Assembly: GCA_011947345.1 (NCBI GenBank)
Contig: JAAVTG010000243.1
Coordinates: 1-64,000, forward strand
DNA: 64,000 nucleotides
Direction: 5' to 3'
Source: Phytophthora quininea
Lineage: Eukaryota > Oomycota > Peronosporomycetes > Peronosporales > Peronosporaceae
Part shown: positions 42,378 to 53,949 of the stretch, in pieces
Layout: each line of letters starts with the position of its first letter
Numbering within the stretch: position 1 is the stretch's first letter
Position numbers and translations under genes: made by a program
The notes under the pieces: generated by a model
Seen by the model: only the letters and a program-made list of their open reading frames with translations
What the model was told of the DNA's origin: nothing
Database searches by the model: none

Positions 42378-44342
42378 TTGGAGCAATATGAAGCCCCGCC
42401 TTTGATTCCCAGCCTGGAAAACGTACTGGCTTCACCTCGTGGTATCCAGTGCTATTTGAATGACAGTGGTCACCCATGCTCATGGGTGAATGTGTGTAAA
42501 GAGTGCGAAGCTTTTATCTGTCGGCGAAAACTACCGAAGTTTGCTATTGCTAATGGCTTTTTCGTGGGAACATTGCCTGATCACTTGAAGGGGCTAACGA
42601 TTCCTGAGCGGATGATGACCCAACTAAGCTCCACTGCAGCTACGACACGGGTGATGCGTGATGGGCGTCATAGATGTATCCGCTCCCACTGCTTAGCGTT
42701 CGATTGCACCCCAGAGCCACCTGTTTCTCTTTTGCCACGTTCACTTGCAGACGTCACGTCGTATCGAGTAGTCATGGTCGGTAATTTCACAGAAGGACAG
42801 ATTCGCAAAGTTCGGAAGATGCATCAAATTCGGAATGGTGTTGTACGTGACGTAATTAGCTTTTACAAAACGCACAACATTTTGTATGAAGATGTTATGT
42901 GGAATGACGACTTTGTGGATATTGATTGTTCGGACGAGTCAATTGAAGAGCACTTTGTGGAGCATGTAGATGATCATGACGGAGAGCTGGATGATACTAT
43001 GGACATTGAACAGCAGAACATCCGAGGTCATTCGGATGCATGGCGGGTGATTTGCGAAAATGACGAAGAAAGTGTAATTGAGCGTCGCGTCGGACTGACG
43101 GAGGCTAATCCACCTCCTCCACTCACGCAGGACCACCCTGCTGTTGCGGAAGTAGAAGGATCCTCAGACGCGGAACGAGTGTTTCTGGTACGTCGTTCCG
43201 ATCATATTTCTAATGATATCTCCGGCGACCTTTTCGCTAGACTATTCCCTCACTTACTCCCGATTGGAAGAGGCCATCCTGGTGAGCTTCGACGCATTCC
43301 TGTATCGGCCAAAGCATGCTTAAAGCATTATATGGAATTAAGTGGACGGCAGTTTGCCGAGGACGAGCTATTTACACTAGTGGCTTTTGATCGAATCTCA
43401 GTGCGAAACATGTTTATTCACAACGCCGTCCGGTGCAAGCGTTTTCCGCGAATATTTGAAGGATATGAGACTATTGGCATCGAGCAACTTGGTAATGCTC
43501 TACCCACGAACGAAAGACGGCGCCAAGGGTGTTTACCAAGAGCTGCAACAAGCCATCCGACTGTAAGTGGCTTTTTGAAGACTGTCGAGATCGCCACGCG
43601 ATCAATTTGGGGTAGCAACGCAGAGCGATCGCAGTGCAGACGAAAGGCATTTGCGTGCCAGGCGCGCTTCGGCCAACCGGCGCTGTTTGTCACGCTGACG
43701 CCTAACTCAGACAACTCATTTGCTATGACTCAATACACTGGGATTTCATCAGTCGGAACGCTTTTTGATATAGTGGACGCTCGTATGCCAACCAAGGCCG
43801 AGCTTCGAGAGGCCAGTCTAGGGAATGATTGCGCTTCTACGAGGCTATTCATGAGGCACGTGGATGCATTTATTAGGATTGTGTTGGGAATTGACCCTAC
43901 GACTGGCAGGCCGACGGGATATCGAGGATTATTTGGTAATGTGGAGGCATACTTTGGTATGGTAGAGACGCAAGGCCGAGGATCCCTTCACATTCACTTT
44001 CTGATCTGGCTGAAGGGGTGTCCGTCGAATTCAGCAGCAGTGGACAAAATTTTGCAAAGTGCGGAAGCCGACAACTTTCGTGAATCTGTTGCAGCATACA
44101 CAGATAGTATTGTTAGCAACGAACTTCCTATCGACTTGGCAAAACACTGTTTCTCTACGTGTGGTGCATTCTTTGCTGACTTGGTTGCACTTTCAATACC
44201 AGAAATGGCGCAAAGAGATCCTCAGGATGGAATGTATTCTGCAAAGCGAAAACAGACAGTCAAAGAACCAGAGCTTTTGCAGTGCAGTATCTGCAAAAGC
44301 AAATTTAGCTCACAACATGCTTTGCGAAGTACTCTACTTTAA
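42378..44342 (+). CDS. Helitron Rep (HUH endonuclease) region
   Basis: A 654-codon open frame. It has a Cys-rich N-terminal part (CKECEAFICRRKLP), FSKT-like helical linkers, then the Helitron-N region: AFDRISVRNMFIHNAVRC and ALFVTLTPNSDNSF. The HUH motif is QGRGSLHIHFLIWL (His-x-His). It ends with a CxxC zinc pair (LLQCSICKSKF). This domain nicks and joins single strands. The tyrosine part lies downstream in another frame. Confidence 0.9.
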   Translation: MEQYEAPPLIPSLENVLASPRGIQCYLNDSGHPCSWVNVCKECEAFICRRKLPKFAIANGFFVGTLPDHLKGLTIPERMMTQLSSTAATTRVMRDGRHRCIRSHCLAFDCTPEPPVSLLPRSLADVTSYRVVMVGNFTEGQIRKVRKMHQIRNGVVRDVISFYKTHNILYEDVMWNDDFVDIDCSDESIEEHFVEHVDDHDGELDDTMDIEQQNIRGHSDAWRVICENDEESVIERRVGLTEANPPPPLTQDHPAVAEVEGSSDAERVFLVRRSDHISNDISGDLFARLFPHLLPIGRGHPGELRRIPVSAKACLKHYMELSGRQFAEDELFTLVAFDRISVRNMFIHNAVRCKRFPRIFEGYETIGIEQLGNALPTNERRRQGCLPRAATSHPTVSGFLKTVEIATRSIWGSNAERSQCRRKAFACQARFGQPALFVTLTPNSDNSFAMTQYTGISSVGTLFDIVDARMPTKAELREASLGNDCASTRLFMRHVDAFIRIVLGIDPTTGRPTGYRGLFGNVEAYFGMVETQGRGSLHIHFLIWLKGCPSNSAAVDKILQSAEADNFRESVAAYTDSIVSNELPIDLAKHCFSTCGAFFADLVALSIPEMAQRDPQDGMYSAKRKQTVKEPELLQCSICKSKFSSQHALRSTLL

Positions 44343-45110
44343 AGTCGTCCGATGCACTGGCCTCCATGGCAGCGCTCACTCTCAACAGACGAAATTGTGA
44401 AACAAGCAAAAATGAATTGGTGTGCCGAAACACAGGACGAGAAGCATTTGATGTCATTGAAGAGCGCGAAAAATTGCTGGATAGCTTGAGCACTGAGAGT
44501 GATCTGAAAATGAAAGTGGACTGAGTCCTGCTGAAACTGCCTACTTCCTCGAGCACGCCAATGATCTGCGAATGGGGTGGTGCAAGAGCGACGACGACCC
44601 ATTCCAGAATGATTATCTGACTCGGTTATTGGAGATGCTGCCTCCGCTAGTATCCGATTCCCGGATGGCGAAAGAATCTATAAATTACATGGTTTCTGTG
44701 CCGGTTTTATTACTGAATCAACACTGGTGGGGTCATGCGAGCAGCTGCTTTAAGCGATCTAAAGCAACAGGCAGTGCAAACCTTTGTCGATACTTGTTTC
44801 CAAGACAAAGAGTGGATCGCACACGATTCGGTTCGTCCGGCGTTGAGTTGAAGAGATTACCAGGGCGCGAATTCACCAATGGCTTCAATTTTACAATCAT
44901 GGCAACTTTTAAGTGCAACCATGATATTCAAGTACTGCTAGGAGGGCGTGAGGCAACTGATCGAATCTACTACTGCTGCAAATATGTAACGAAGTATCAG
45001 AATCACTTGGACTCCATCGTTCCTGTTGCCTTATCTGCACTTTCGAGACGGAAGAAGAAAGAAATGGAAAAATGCCTGCGGTCCCGGATGCGCAAGATCG
45101 ATTAGCAGCA
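44341..45110 (+). CDS. Helitron Rep C-terminal part with catalytic tyrosine region
   Basis: The frame from about 44572 reads MGWCKSDDDPFQNDYLTRLL and later FTIMATFKCNHDIQVLLGG. RIYYCCKYVTKYQ carries the Tyr/Lys catalytic motif of the Rep domain. The link from 44342 to 44572 is coding-like in other frames. It is part of the same polyprotein as the Rep above. Confidence 0.8.
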
Positions 45111-47902
45111 TCTCGCAAACGAGTGGCATCGACGGTGTATGCTCTGACTAACCGCCAAGAGGTGGCTGGCCCACTGGCTGCGCTGTACTTGTATCGTGAA
45201 TCATGCTGTTACTCGAGCACTGAATTTGCAGTATTACCACTTGGGGATGTCGTTCGACAGCTGTGTGAGCTAGACGAGTACACTTGCTCGGTTGTCAATG
45301 AAGCAAACTCAGAAAAAACGGCATCTTTCCGGGCGGTGTCATTTCTTGATGATTACATTTATCGGCCAGATGACTTGATGAAGATTAATTTGTACGAGTT
45401 TGTAATGCGCTATTATCGCCAAAAGGGGCCATGTACACCTCGCGCGAAGCTAGGATTCTTAAGTCAGCATCCACTTCATCGAAGCCACCGCCTTGCCTGC
45501 CGCTACAAGGAGGTCGTACCTATTGTACAAGGCTTTCGGTTGCCATACGTTGACGACAAGTCATCACCAGAGATCAGAAGCAAGCACGCTATATTATCTT
45601 TGGTGTTGTTCAAACCTTTCCGATCTTTAGAAGACCTCATTGGCGGTATGGAAAATTCAGATGAGTTATGGTTGAATGCTTTTAGTGTGTGGAAAAAACT
45701 CGCAGTGAATTCGTTAAAACAATTATGAAGAATATGAACGACTATCAGCAAGCTAGTATGCAGAATAACCAATCCAGGACTTCCACGGCTGACAAAGACG
45801 AAACGGCAAGTGATAACGAGGGGGCGATGAACTGTTTGGCAAAGACGACGGCTATGACGCGAACGATGTTTGCTTGAACACCGACGAAAGCTTTCCTGAT
45901 CTTTGGGAACTTGATGAAGCGAAAATTGTTGAAACGAAGTCTTTAAGCCCGTACATCTGTCCGATGTCTGCTGTTCCTGATGGCCGAATAGCTCACATTC
46001 TAGATGCATTTTCGCAATTTGACATGCTTCGAGGTGATACGGCTGAAACCACCACCAGGTCAAGAGCTAGTACGTCGGTGGAAGGTATTCCACCGCTTGA
46101 TTATATGCGCGAATGGATTAAAGACGCTGATACAGACAATGTCATTGTTGCCCCCACTCAAGCAGCGAAAACTGAACAAGATACTACGGTGATTGAACTG
46201 CTTGACGAAGCATTACGTGAGCCAAATATGAACTGGAATCCTTCAGCGATGAATAACTCCGGGCCGCCAACTACGATGAAGCAGTGCGCTAGCATTACCG
46301 ACATTTCAAAGGCGTTTACGTTGAATGAAAGGCAGCACTACGCTGTCAAAAGAATTGGAATGGCACTGCTGACTAGATGGAAAAATGCTGAGGCGTCATT
46401 TTACCTGAACGAAGAGGCAGAAAAGCCGCTACAAGACGACCAGCTGCAAATTTTTCTAGGAGGCGAGGGGGCACAGGCAAAAGTCGTGTGATTGGCGCCA
46501 TTGAGGCTTTGTGCACAAGTTGGGGGCGGACTAGCAGCATTGTAAAGACCGCAATGACCGGGAAAGCATCAACAGTGATCGACGGACGAACGCTAGCTAG
46601 CGTTTTGTTGCAGCTTCAGCAGGAAAAGTCAATTGAGACCGTAATGAATCTGGATGTGATCGTTGTCGATGAAGTCTCAATGATGAAAAAGTCCCAGCTC
46701 ACACAGCTAGACACAGTGCTTCGGAATGCAAAAAGAATACCTAATGTTGCATTTGGAGGAATTCACGTTGTGCTAGTTGGAGATTTGTTGCAGCTGCCTC
46801 CAGTAGGCGGGGACCCAATTTATCGCGACCTTGCACAGAAACCAAAGCGCAGCGCTAATGAAATTACAGGCTATGAGCTTTGGCGTGGGTTTCAAGACGT
46901 GATAGTGTTGGAGGAGTCAGTTCGATTTCGACTCGATCCAAAGTGGGAGAATGGCTGCCATAATGCTCGACGTGGCGTTTGGACTCCTGAGTTTGTGTCC
47001 ATTATCAATTCCCGTGTCATTTCGCGAGAAGATTCGCAAGAGAATTGGATTTCAGATGATCAAGTGACGAAATTTGTGACCCCCGACAACTCCACAAGGT
47101 TGGCTATTAACAAATTGTTCACAGCGTCCGTAGCTAAAGCTTTGCCTAGTAATGAGTACCCTGTCCGGGTGGTGGCTAATTTCAAAGGCAAATTGGCTAC
47201 ACTAAGCCTTGCAGAAGTGAAAATGGTGATGCGTCTCCCTGATTTAAAGTTTGGCCGAATGCCGCCATATTTAGACTTGATTGTGGGCATGCCAGTTCAA
47301 GTGACACAAAATATCAGACCGCAGAAAATGGTTGCCAATGGAACACTGGGTGTATTGGAATCTATTATTTATGAGCCCGGTACAACCTTTCCGCTCGTGC
47401 ACGATAGTGTAGCGAACATGGTGGTTAAAATCCCAAATGCTCCACCGCCAGCAGTGCTAGTTTGCATTAAGCGGGGAGATTTAGCTGCACCGATGCAAGG
47501 GTCCAATGATTCTGAGTTGTTTCCGTTTTTCTTTGACTCTCAAGCGTATAGTCAATGTCACATTTCACTCGCGGGAAACTCAAATGGGTTTCCCGCGAAC
47601 TTACCGTTCGCATCCAGCAGTTTCCCCTTGTGTGTGCAGTCTCGTCGACCGTATACAAGGTCCAAGGCGAAACGCTGGACCGGATGGTTGTTACGGAGTG
47701 GAAGTCCTCGAATGCTATATCAAACAAGCGCCAGCAGCCGTATCTACTTATCTCTAGAGTTACATCACGGTCTGCATTCGTGATACTTTCTCCAATTTCT
47801 CCTGAAATCATACAGTGGGATCGCCCACCGACAGATGCTCTTGATGAAGAAGATCGACTTCTAGCTTTGAGCAATCGTACTATCCAGAAACTGATGAACT
47901 AA
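45072..47902 (+). CDS. Helitron PIF1-type helicase, frame-broken
   Basis: A pre-helicase region (45072-46440) contains LNERQHYAVKRIGMALL. The Walker A loop (GGTGKSRVIGAIEAL after a G-run frame change at 46467-46471) and LDVIVVDEVSMMKKSQ (Walker B) follow. Also present are VVLVGDLLQLPPVGG, PVRVVANF and LIVGMPVQVTQNI. After a frame change near 47550 come VYKVQGETLDRMVV and LLISRVTSRSAFVIL (motif VI). The stop is at 47900-47902. It unwinds DNA for rolling-circle transposition. Other frame changes are near 45700 and 45840. Confidence 0.88.
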
Positions 47903-49102
47903 AAGTTGCCACAAGTTTTTGTTTATATTATGAATGGTAATATTAACTGGTACCCGTCTACCTGCTTTTTGCTTTACGCATCATCATCGTCTTCTTCTCC
48001 CATGAGATTAATGGCTGCGCATGGTTTGTGTGGTTGGGGTTGGTCCAGCACATTCTCCGGTGGTCGAACTTGGATGTTACGACGGAATCATCCGCAACGA
48101 CGTAATTCACGTCGACTCAGAGGACGGGCCGACATACTTAAGGGGATACCGTTGTCCCGCACTCGCGCTATCGCCGGCAGCTTTTATCCTGATGGCGCAG
48201 TTGCTCGAGGTTCGAGCGCCTTGCTGGAACCTGTCGTCGGCCATTGCAGAACTTCACTTGACGATGCCCACTGTGGCCCGCGCGAGACGTTTCGGTTTTC
48301 ATCGCACAGCTTGATTAGTGTGGGAGAAAAGTTTACTTGAAGAAGTGGAGCTGTTGCTGGGGCCAAATACTCCCTGAAGCCCTTTCAAAGCTGCGTTTGT
48401 GCTACATGACCGTAATGGACAGCGCTACCGACGCCATTACTACCAGTGATCTTTTGTCTTCGTTTGTCGTCTACGTGACGTTAGCTTGAAGACCGCGTGC
48501 TGTTAGGGCGGCTGTGACGCCTCAGGGGCGTAAATTTGGCCGCGTGTTGGTCGAGTAGACCAGCAGCAGCTTAAGCTCGAAAATCAGCATTCAACACACT
48601 ACCTAAAGTAAATAACAGCTAGGTTAGCTTAGTCAGCTTGCTCAACAATTGATTTACGGAGCCTGTACCGCATATTATATGCATTGAGTGGTGCGCAAGG
48701 CTTGCAGCGGTGTGCTCTGCATCAGCGGCTCTGAAAGCAAGCACAGATAAACGTAAGAGCAGCAGCGTCTAGAGCAGGAAACTTACGGCGTAGACCGCAC
48801 AATGTGGCACTGCAAAGCATCTGCTCCACATAATTTAAGGTGCAGTATCTTCGTGTGCTTCACGGACAGCAGGTGCGCTACTCACATTGTTAATTAGTTG
48901 ACTAGGTGAAGTGAAGAACCTTCACGGAAGTACATAACCTAGTCGATCTATGTAACGCAGTAATGGACGAGTAAGCGAACAATCGATTGAAAACATTCAT
49001 TGTACTCATACGGCTAATAAATGTAAGATTGATGAGCTAAGAATTTAACGTCACGATGTGTAAATGCGCACTCAGCGCTCATCAACAGCCCTTGCTAAAC
49101 CG
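47903..49102. other. Helitron downstream region and intergenic sequence
   Basis: A 97-codon plus ORF (48021-48314) contains VVELGCYDGIIRNDVIHVDS but matches nothing I know; it may be Helitron 3' sequence. From 48315 to 49102 there is AT-rich noncoding sequence with no recognisable gene. The Helitron 3' end should lie somewhere in this stretch or further right. Confidence 0.35.
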
Positions 49103-50011
49103 TCAGCACCCGCGAACGGTTAAAGAAAAATTGATGGTACCGATTGAGATGTCTGCGGAGCGCGTCTGGGTCGGTGTCTCTGAAGGGCAGTTCCAGACGA
49201 AGCAGAACACGTCGTCGACATCGCTCGTATCGTCGATGAAGGCAACCATTATCGGCTGAGGAAATTTTGGGCGCTGATACAGTGGGGTATCAACGTATCC
49301 GAGCAGCCCAACGTGGGTGTCGTTACCACCTGCACTAGCGAAAGCAAAGTCGCCTCTGGACAGCAGCACGTCGCCTCTATTCAGCTCGATAATGTGCTGC
49401 TCCGAGCGAAGTGCAACGTGGTTATTCCATCCGTACCCATAAATGTAAGTTCGGTCTTGCGCGGCCACGAAAATGCATCCTGGAACAGAGCTCACGTTCC
49501 CAGAATCGATCTTCGCGGTAGCGAACTCGCGGCGAACGGGTTAGTCTTCTGCACCACGAGTCGTCCTCAGGATCCGCCACTCCTTCACCGAGGCCATAGC
49601 GAAGAACGAGCGGTAGTGGCGCTCGAAATACTCCGACAGAGGTTCCGACTCATTGTCAGGAACGCGAGCACGTAGGCGATGCTCATCGTGCAGCACTCCA
49701 TCCCAAGTGTCATGAATCCACAAAACTTCGCCGTCTTGGGCCATCGCGCGTATTGTGTCAGTCATTTCAACGGGGACGGCATGGTATAGGACGAGGTATC
49801 CTCGGGTCTTGAGGCGTTGTCTGGCGAACATGGGGTCTTGCGAAGGCGTCAAAATGAAAAGTAAGTCCCCTGCATAGAATGCCAGCGCGGCCCGAAAGGA
49901 GGGCTCACCCAGTGCAATTAGGCTCGCAGTGAGGATAGACTGTTGCATGCAGAGTAGGAATCGAAGTCTGCGTACATTCTTGGCGGCACTGCCACCTTTA
50001 AACAACTGCAT
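49103..50011 (-). pseudogene. Cupin/2OG-oxygenase-like protein with in-frame stop
   Basis: A single minus frame is open from 50011 to 49103 except for one TAA at 49541-49543. The N-terminal part has GDLLFILTPSQDP and VLWIHDTWDGVLHDEH. The C-terminal half has a double-stranded beta-helix look (IIELNRGDVLLSRGDFAFAS, then HVGLLGYVD). In oxygenases of this shape the last strand carries a metal His after RGD; here it is FAFAS, so the metal site is doubtful. The family is not identified further; such single-exon genes occur in oomycete repeats. Confidence 0.45.
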
Positions 50012-50504
50012 ACTGGGTTTACCTTGAAGCGCGGCTTTGAAGTCCCTGTGGCGATGCTTAGTTGAAGTAAGATCTGGTGCCTACAGTGGCGGTGCTTAAA
50101 TAAGAAGTGTTGAAGTAAGTGTGGACCATGGCGATGATTTTGGAGCCTACTACAATGAGTCACTACTCGTATCTGCCAAAGAAGTCTGCTACGGTCACAA
50201 GTGTAGATAGATGTGCAGAAACAAAAGAGATAGGTCAACAAAATCTTGAAAAGCATGATTTTGTGTCGCTGTCTATATTAATCACAGATCTACATACCAG
50301 CACCTATTCCACGTTTATCCGAAAATCGGAAATGAGCAACCAGAAGATAATGATCTCTATCCATAATCTAAAATTCAGCTCGTATTCGACCTAAATTGGA
50401 GGAGCATATGTCTGTAAACCCTGTATTCGGCACACCATCCTGATCAAACGTATGCACAAGCAACCTGAAGTCAGTTGGACGTCCTGGCTCAGAGCGATGC
50501 TCTG

Positions 50505-50540
50505 GTTGAAGTTGAAGTTGCCTGTTTCCTTTTCAAAAGG
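50505..50540. repeat. Palindromic CCTTTTCAAAAGG site, copy 2
   Basis: CCTGTTTCCTTTTCAAAAGG has the same orientation as the copy at 38990. It is inverted relative to the copy at 54880-54914. Confidence 0.45.
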
Positions 50541-50686
50541 TATTCGGGACTTGTGCAGCGCGGCTCCGGTTGATGAACTTATCAACCAACCAATTAGACA
50601 ACCGATAGCTAAGTAGGGTTGAGCCTTCATTGACATCGCAATTTTGATTACATTATTGGTGCATATTGGCGTATATTGTATGTAGT

Positions 50687-51603
50687 ATGTATGAACCCCC
50701 TGCAAGCTCACTTTTAAATTCACCTATGCCTGGAAAACTCAAGCGCGTTGGTAGGTCGGCCAAAGCGACAACTATGGCCGACACGACCGAGGTGGATGCC
50801 GCCAGACCTGCCATTGTAGCGTCTACGTGTACACGTACGCGTACACATACACCAACACCAACATCGACGCATACGATGCCGACGCCCCCGCCCCCACCAC
50901 CACCGACGGAGACGGCGATGTCGATGCCCCCGTCGATGCCTCTGCCACCCCCACCGACGCATACGGCAGTGCCGACACCAAACGCGATCGATGAACTGCA
51001 CGGTGAGATCGACGTCGCTCCAAGACAAAGCCCATACCAGCGCCTACAGCAACTTTTAGCAGCTCGACCAAGTGGCACGTCTCCACGGATCGTCATGTCC
51101 GTTCAAGGTGTGTGAGTTTGGATAGCTGTGTATGTTGCACACTCTAACAGTGAATTTGATTAGACCTACAAGAGCTAATCCAGAGGAAAGTACCGCTCCA
51201 AAGCGTCGAGCTGAGAATGAAGCTACTGTGGGTCTCTGACCACATGTACAAGGAGTCCAGGCTGGTTCGCTTGCACTTCACTGATGCCACGTCGCCGGAA
51301 ACGCTGCAAACTCTACTTACCGTAAGGAACTAAATGCATGCACATTACTAGTGCTCTAACAATGAACTTAATATGTAGGTGTTTCGAGACCAGTACGATC
51401 AAAACAGGGAAGAAGTCGATACCGTCCTCTTGACAGCCACGATTTGGAATATGGAGTCCACAGATGCAGCGCTGCCTCCACCTGGCACCATTGTTGTCAT
51501 CTCCCACTTTTCAAGCATGAAGCTCTTTCGTGAGAAGCAGTGCCAAGCAACCACAAAGCTAAGGGACATTTCGTGGGAAGAAGCAGTCAACACCGCTGCT
51601 TGA
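50687..51603 (+). CDS. Three-exon proline-rich protein with possible OB-fold C-terminus
   Basis: Exon 1 (ATG 50687 to about 51110) encodes a Thr/Pro-rich tract (CTRTRTHTPTPTSTHTMPTP and a run of eight prolines). Exon 2 starts at about 51165 after TTGATTAG and ends at about 51320 before GTAAGG. Exon 3 runs from about 51379 to the stop at 51601-51603. Both splices keep phase and the last 130 residues form strand-like blocks (LVRLHFTDA, TVLLTATIWN, PPPGTIVVISHFSSMKLF). This resembles an OB-fold with a hydrophobic PGTIVVI strand, as in ssDNA-binding proteins. The frame is fully intact, unlike its neighbours. No family was confirmed. Confidence 0.5.
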
Positions 51604-52010
51604 GTTTTCCCCTGTTGTAGCATTTCTAGCCCTCATTTGCACTATCAAACATTTCTTTTAAAATGGTAACCTTCATTTGCTACAAACGAGATTTTGGCTA
51701 CATGGGAGTGAAGCCGTTCATAATTTTTCTAGTGTATTTCTAGTAAAACCAGGACTAAAGGGTTAACTATGGCCTTACACACTTCATACGCTTCCTTCCA
51801 GTCGTTGATTTTCCCCTATCACCGCCGCCGAGGTGACACTTACATTTCGTGACTTGATGTTACGTATACATAATTTTCATCTGAATTATCATAATATGAT
51901 ATTAACATGACATAGATTGTGGATAGATAATACATATTCTGCGAGTCTGTCTCCACCAGAGGACTTAAGAACATCAAGAAGGCAAGTCATAACGGGAAGA
52001 TAGGTTCATT
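51604..52010. other. Intergenic with a piggyBac-like terminus
   Basis: GGACTAAAGGGTTAAC at about 51743-51758 resembles the right tip of the 39-42 kb piggyBac (CTAAAGGG then TTAA). The partner end was not found. Otherwise AT-rich noncoding sequence. Confidence 0.35.
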
Positions 52011-52677
52011 GTGGGATCACACTTTTCAAATGCTGGCGGTACAAGAGAGATTTCAGAGCAGTTGCAGAAAAGCGAGGCTAGTCTTGCTCAATTTGATCCG
52101 CCATGGCTGGGGAAAGACAACAGCAAACGCGCACTTGAAAAGGTAAATACTGATACATACTATTATTGTGGGAATTTACTGGATCATGAACTCTGTCTGA
52201 AGGCTTCGCATCAGCAGAGCGCGTCAGTCAAGACAAAAGCAACTCTTCCGACGAAAGGCAATAACGCGGACCCGCCGGCTCGCACGCTAGGTAGTCTACA
52301 TCAAAGGACCTGTCATCCCCACTTGCGGAAATGCACAGCTGCGCATAACGCAGGGAAGCTAATGCAGACACCTCGGCAACAGCTTGAGGTCACGACAAAA
52401 ACCACTCACTCGGACGAATTATCTCTCGCATCTATGGCGACGATGGACATGAAAAACTCAGCAGGTAGGTTGCACAGCACCTGATGTATATTTCAGCGCG
52501 GATAACTAACATTGATTATTTTATTCGGTTGATCTAGCACTGCAACACCCCTCCAAAATTCACCACAGAAATGGTATCCGGAAAGTCTCTCAGGAAATCC
52601 GTGGTTCGACTTCTATCTCTCGCATCCCGAAGTTCTCGGGATACGGACTTGTCATCTTACAGCCCGTTCTTGTTTAA
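52011..52677 (+). CDS. Hypothetical multi-exon gene
   Basis: I recognise no domain. Open coding-like exons are about 52011-52142, 52203-52464 and 52538-52677, joined by a 60-nt intron (GTAAAT...GAAG) and a 73-nt intron (GTAGGT...CTAG) that keep phase. The product is polar, Ser/Thr/His/Gln-rich, with HPHLRKCTAAH and LQHPSKIHHRNGIRK. The true start is unclear; no upstream in-frame ATG precedes 52011. It follows the proline-rich gene in the same orientation. Confidence 0.35.
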
Positions 52678-53056
52678 TTACGAGTTTTCTCGTATCTAAT
52701 GCAGGTTTTGCTCATGAAACATTGTCTACATTGTGGGCGATATCTTTTTAGCCAGAGGTGTTGTCTCTAATCGATTTTAGTATAATATAACCGCTTACAT
52801 GTGAATCAGTAACATTTGGGATTGCACGACTTCATATATATAGACGCCCAACTGCAGTTTACGAGTGACTCAACTTCCGTGCTGCCGCTCGATTTCACTG
52901 CTGGATTTTTATCTTTATTTGGCTCAAGATCATACTTCACCTCTGTGTAACTTTCCGTACATCAATCACTTTGGTGTCCACAAAATTTCCTGATACTGAC
53001 AGTACCTGACAATCAACGAAAAACATAGTAGACGCTCACAACCAAATTCGCTAGAG
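52678..53056. other. Intergenic, no gene seen
   Basis: AT-rich sequence with no recognised motif. Confidence 0.5.
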
Positions 53057-53539
53057 ATGCAGAACATATCAGAGCTCGAAAGCCGACAACGGCTCGTTGA
53101 TGTAGAGAATCAGGCGTTCAAAGATGTACTGGCCGCGTACGAGAACCTCTGCCAAATACGACAGACACACGATGCTAATAGTCTTGTCGTCCAGGCAGCA
53201 GTGTCGCGCTTGCGACGGAGATTTGATAGGCATGCCTAGGCCCGCCAACACGCTAATCAGGCCGACAGCATTTGTGATGATGCGTTTGGCAGAATGCTTG
53301 CTGAGGAAAGAAGTAGTCGTAGGGAAGCACAGGATCATCGATTTGCCGAATTCTGGCAGCGTAGGGAACACCAGCAACCGACGCGGCCTTCAACAGCTCT
53401 TGTACGGCGGTTGATTGTTCCTCGTACGTCAAACCAAGCACACGAAGCAGCATCAAGCACAAGTACTCAGGAAAGCGACGGTGTGGAGAACGCTGAAGTT
53501 ATTGATCTACGAGGCAGTGATCAATCGGAAGACGACTAG
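53057..53539 (+). pseudogene. Helical, acidic-tailed oomycete protein with in-frame stop
   Basis: One frame runs from ATG 53057 to the TAG at 53537-53539 with a single internal TAG at 53237-53239. It has a helical N-terminus (LVDVENQAFKDVLAAYENL), basic RRRF, a charged middle (EERSSRREAQDHRFAEFW) and an acidic end (DLRGSDQSEDD). The layout resembles the intact minus-strand gene at 56058-56555, so the two may be paralogues. Function unknown. Confidence 0.45.
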
Positions 53540-53949
53540 CGACAAGGATAATGGGGCTGCAGCTAAATGGACCTAAATCTACAAGGCGTGCATGGGATAG
53601 GTGGCCATCAAAGGATTAACAGGTTGCTTGCGATCGTTTGCATTTATACTATTACTGTCTTGTTAATAATACTTATAGCAGCTTCTATTGCAAATGCCGG
53701 TTTTGCTCTATAAAGAAGACCAGTGCAAAGTTTGCTTACAACCTCGACTCGCTGGTGTGGTATGACGAGGATCAGTTCGCAAAGAATCCCGACTTGCTAC
53801 TGTGATATGGTGTGATGAGCAACTTGAACTTCGGAGCGCCGGCTGAAAGCCCACCTCATTCGAGAATTGCGGCGCCAAGGTAAGGAAGCGCTATCGTGCG
53901 AGCAAGGCTGTTGAGGCAAATTGGCTAACGTTTCGCGCTATGTTAGATG
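53540..53949. other. Intergenic, no gene seen
   Basis: Short chance ORFs only. Confidence 0.5.

Larger units (their letters stand above)
39047..47902 (+). mobile_element. Helitron carrying Rep and PIF1 helicase, split by a piggyBac
   Basis: The coding order is a small first exon (ATG 39047), a GT-AG intron (39149-39222), a second exon up to the piggyBac insertion site, then continuation at 42189 (EEEKSHCMDLLRSALS, CAVCDRIVL). A HUH Rep domain and a PIF1-type helicase follow. Helitrons move by rolling-circle replication. The exact ends (5' TC, 3' hairpin plus CTRR) were not identified. Several frame breaks coincide with homopolymers (A6 at 45693-45698, G5 at 46467-46471), so the gene may be less damaged than it looks, apart from the insertion. 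Confidence 0.88.

Noticed and set aside
50820..50960. CRISPR-like or minisatellite array
   Set aside because: The ACAC/CCACC-rich tract encodes Thr/Pro repeats inside an open exon. There are no spaced identical repeats.
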